NCBI GenBank assembly: GCA_002746425.1
Contig: NVXB01000037.1
Coordinates: forward strand, 15,196 to 22,127
Length of the DNA stretch: 6,932 nt
Direction of reading: 5' to 3'
Origin: Hyphomicrobiales bacterium
Lineage (GTDB): Bacteria; Pseudomonadota; Alphaproteobacteria; Rhizobiales; GCA-2746425
The notes under the pieces: generated by a model
Told to the model about the DNA's origin: nothing
Databases searched by the model: none
The model's input: the letters and a program-made list of their open reading frames with translations, nothing else
Position numbers and translations under genes: made by a program
Shown here: positions 6,673 through 6,932 of the stretch, piece after piece
How positions within the stretch are numbered: position 1 is the stretch's first letter
Layout of the letters: each line of letters begins with the position of its first letter

Positions 6673-6701
6673 ATTACTGATCAAAATATCTGTCTAGGCA
6701 A
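6673..6701 (-). promoter_or_regulatory. Candidate promoter of the BtpA-M42-kinase-SIS operon
   Basis: On the minus strand, TTGCCT (6701-6696) and AGTAAT (6678-6673) are separated by 17 bp. They match the -35 consensus at 3 of 6 positions and the -10 at 4 of 6. Transcription would start near 6665, giving a leader of about 27 nt to the ATG at 6638. The match is moderate and an activator or alternative site is possible. Confidence 0.3.
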
Positions 6702-6713
6702 TGTCTATTCGGC

Positions 6714-6729
6714 CAATGTTCTGGCATTG
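6714..6729. promoter_or_regulatory. Possible operator: CAATG-N6-CATTG inverted repeat
   Basis: CAATG (6714-6718) and CATTG (6725-6729) are perfect inverted half-sites. A further CAATGT copy lies at 6699-6704, overlapping the candidate -35 of the minus-strand operon. The site lies between divergent genes, where a sugar-responsive regulator would be expected. The half-sites are short, so chance is a real alternative. Confidence 0.3.
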
Positions 6730-6763
6730 TGTTGAAATACAGCTACAAGTACCCAAAACTTCC

Positions 6764-6767
6764 GGAG
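6764..6767 (+). promoter_or_regulatory. Ribosome binding site of the aldo/keto reductase gene
   Basis: GGAG lies 7 nt before the ATG at 6775. An in-frame ATG at 6769 is only 1 nt from it, too close for good initiation, so 6775 is preferred. Confidence 0.75.
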
Positions 6768-6774
6768 AATGATC

Positions 6775-6932
6775 ATGAAAACGCGACATTGGGACCGTAT
6801 TCAAAACGGCGGCCTGACCTTTACCGAGCTTGGATTTGGCGCTGCCCCTTTGGGAAATCTTTATCGGGCGATTACCGATGAGGATGCGCATAATATTCTG
6901 GAAGCTGCCTGGGAAGTGGGCTGCCGCTATTT
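6775..6932 (+). CDS. Aldo/keto reductase, aldose (L-fucose / D-threo-aldose) dehydrogenase-like, 3' end outside window
   Basis: The first 52 residues and part of the next codon of an NAD(P)-dependent oxidoreductase. The start MKTRHWDRIQNGGLTFTELGFGAAPLGNLYRAITDEDAHNILEAAWEVGCRY has the aldo/keto reductase N-terminal pattern: first barrel strand with ELGFGAAPLGNLYR (18-31), a helix that counts the residues of EDAHNILEAAWEVG, then the CRYF strand that leads to the active-site Asp just beyond the window. GFGAAPLGNLY is characteristic of the D-threo-aldose 1-dehydrogenase / L-fucose dehydrogenase / pyridoxal 4-dehydrogenase group. Catalytic residues (Asp, Tyr, Lys, His) are outside the window, so activity cannot be checked. 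It is transcribed divergently from the BtpA-kinase operon and probably oxidises an aldose in the same pathway. Substrate is inferred only from family resemblance. Confidence 0.85.
   Translation, partial: MKTRHWDRIQNGGLTFTELGFGAAPLGNLYRAITDEDAHNILEAAWEVGCRY

Noticed and set aside
5970..6680. 236-codon plus-strand frame opposite the BtpA-like gene
   Set aside because: It is a long antisense frame in GC-rich DNA; the minus strand encodes clear BtpA-family motifs throughout, so this is a shadow.
6732..6760. TTGAAA at 6732-6737 as the -35 of the aldo/keto reductase promoter
   Set aside because: No acceptable -10 lies 16-18 bp downstream; that position runs into the ribosome binding site.
6694..6891. 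65-codon minus-strand open frame over the divergent promoter
   Set aside because: It overlaps the well-supported aldo/keto reductase start antisense, has no ribosome site of note and no recognisable motif.

Overview
The window looks like chromosomal DNA from a Gram-negative proteobacterium, most likely an alphaproteobacterium. The basis is GC-rich sugar-catabolism genes in tightly overlapping operons, a CUT1-type ABC sugar importer, and an aldose-dehydrogenase-like aldo/keto reductase. The genus cannot be read from the sequence.

Layout. Positions 1-504 (+) are the 3' part of a carbohydrate ABC transporter permease gene. An AT-rich gap of about 100 bp follows, then two overlapping + strand genes of clearly different composition: a C5-cytosine DNA methyltransferase (606-1769) and an unrecognised protein with a PD-(D/E)XK-type nuclease motif (1753-2619). 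Together they look like a compact type II restriction-modification (RM) unit. Only 44 bp further on is the 3' end of a four-gene minus-strand operon. In transcription order it encodes a BtpA/SgcQ-family protein (6638-5823), an M42-family metallopeptidase homologue (5826-4714), an FGGY-family sugar kinase (4717-3221) and a HxlB-like SIS-domain sugar-phosphate isomerase (3224-2664). Each gene overlaps the next by exactly 4 bp (ATGA). A divergent intergenic region (6639-6774) separates this operon from the start of an aldo/keto reductase gene (6775 onward, +), which the window edge cuts off.

How the genes may work together. Importer, dehydrogenase, kinase and SIS isomerase suggest uptake and phosphorylation of a sugar or polyol, then isomerisation into central metabolism. 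The pairing of BtpA/SgcQ with an M42 protein recalls the poorly understood E. coli sgc locus (sgcQ, sgcX). The substrate is not visible in the sequence. The RM pair sits where the importer operon and the kinase operon would otherwise converge, and its lower GC suggests it was inserted there by horizontal transfer without breaking a neighbour.

No rRNA, tRNA, CRISPR array, transposase or insertion-sequence ends were seen.
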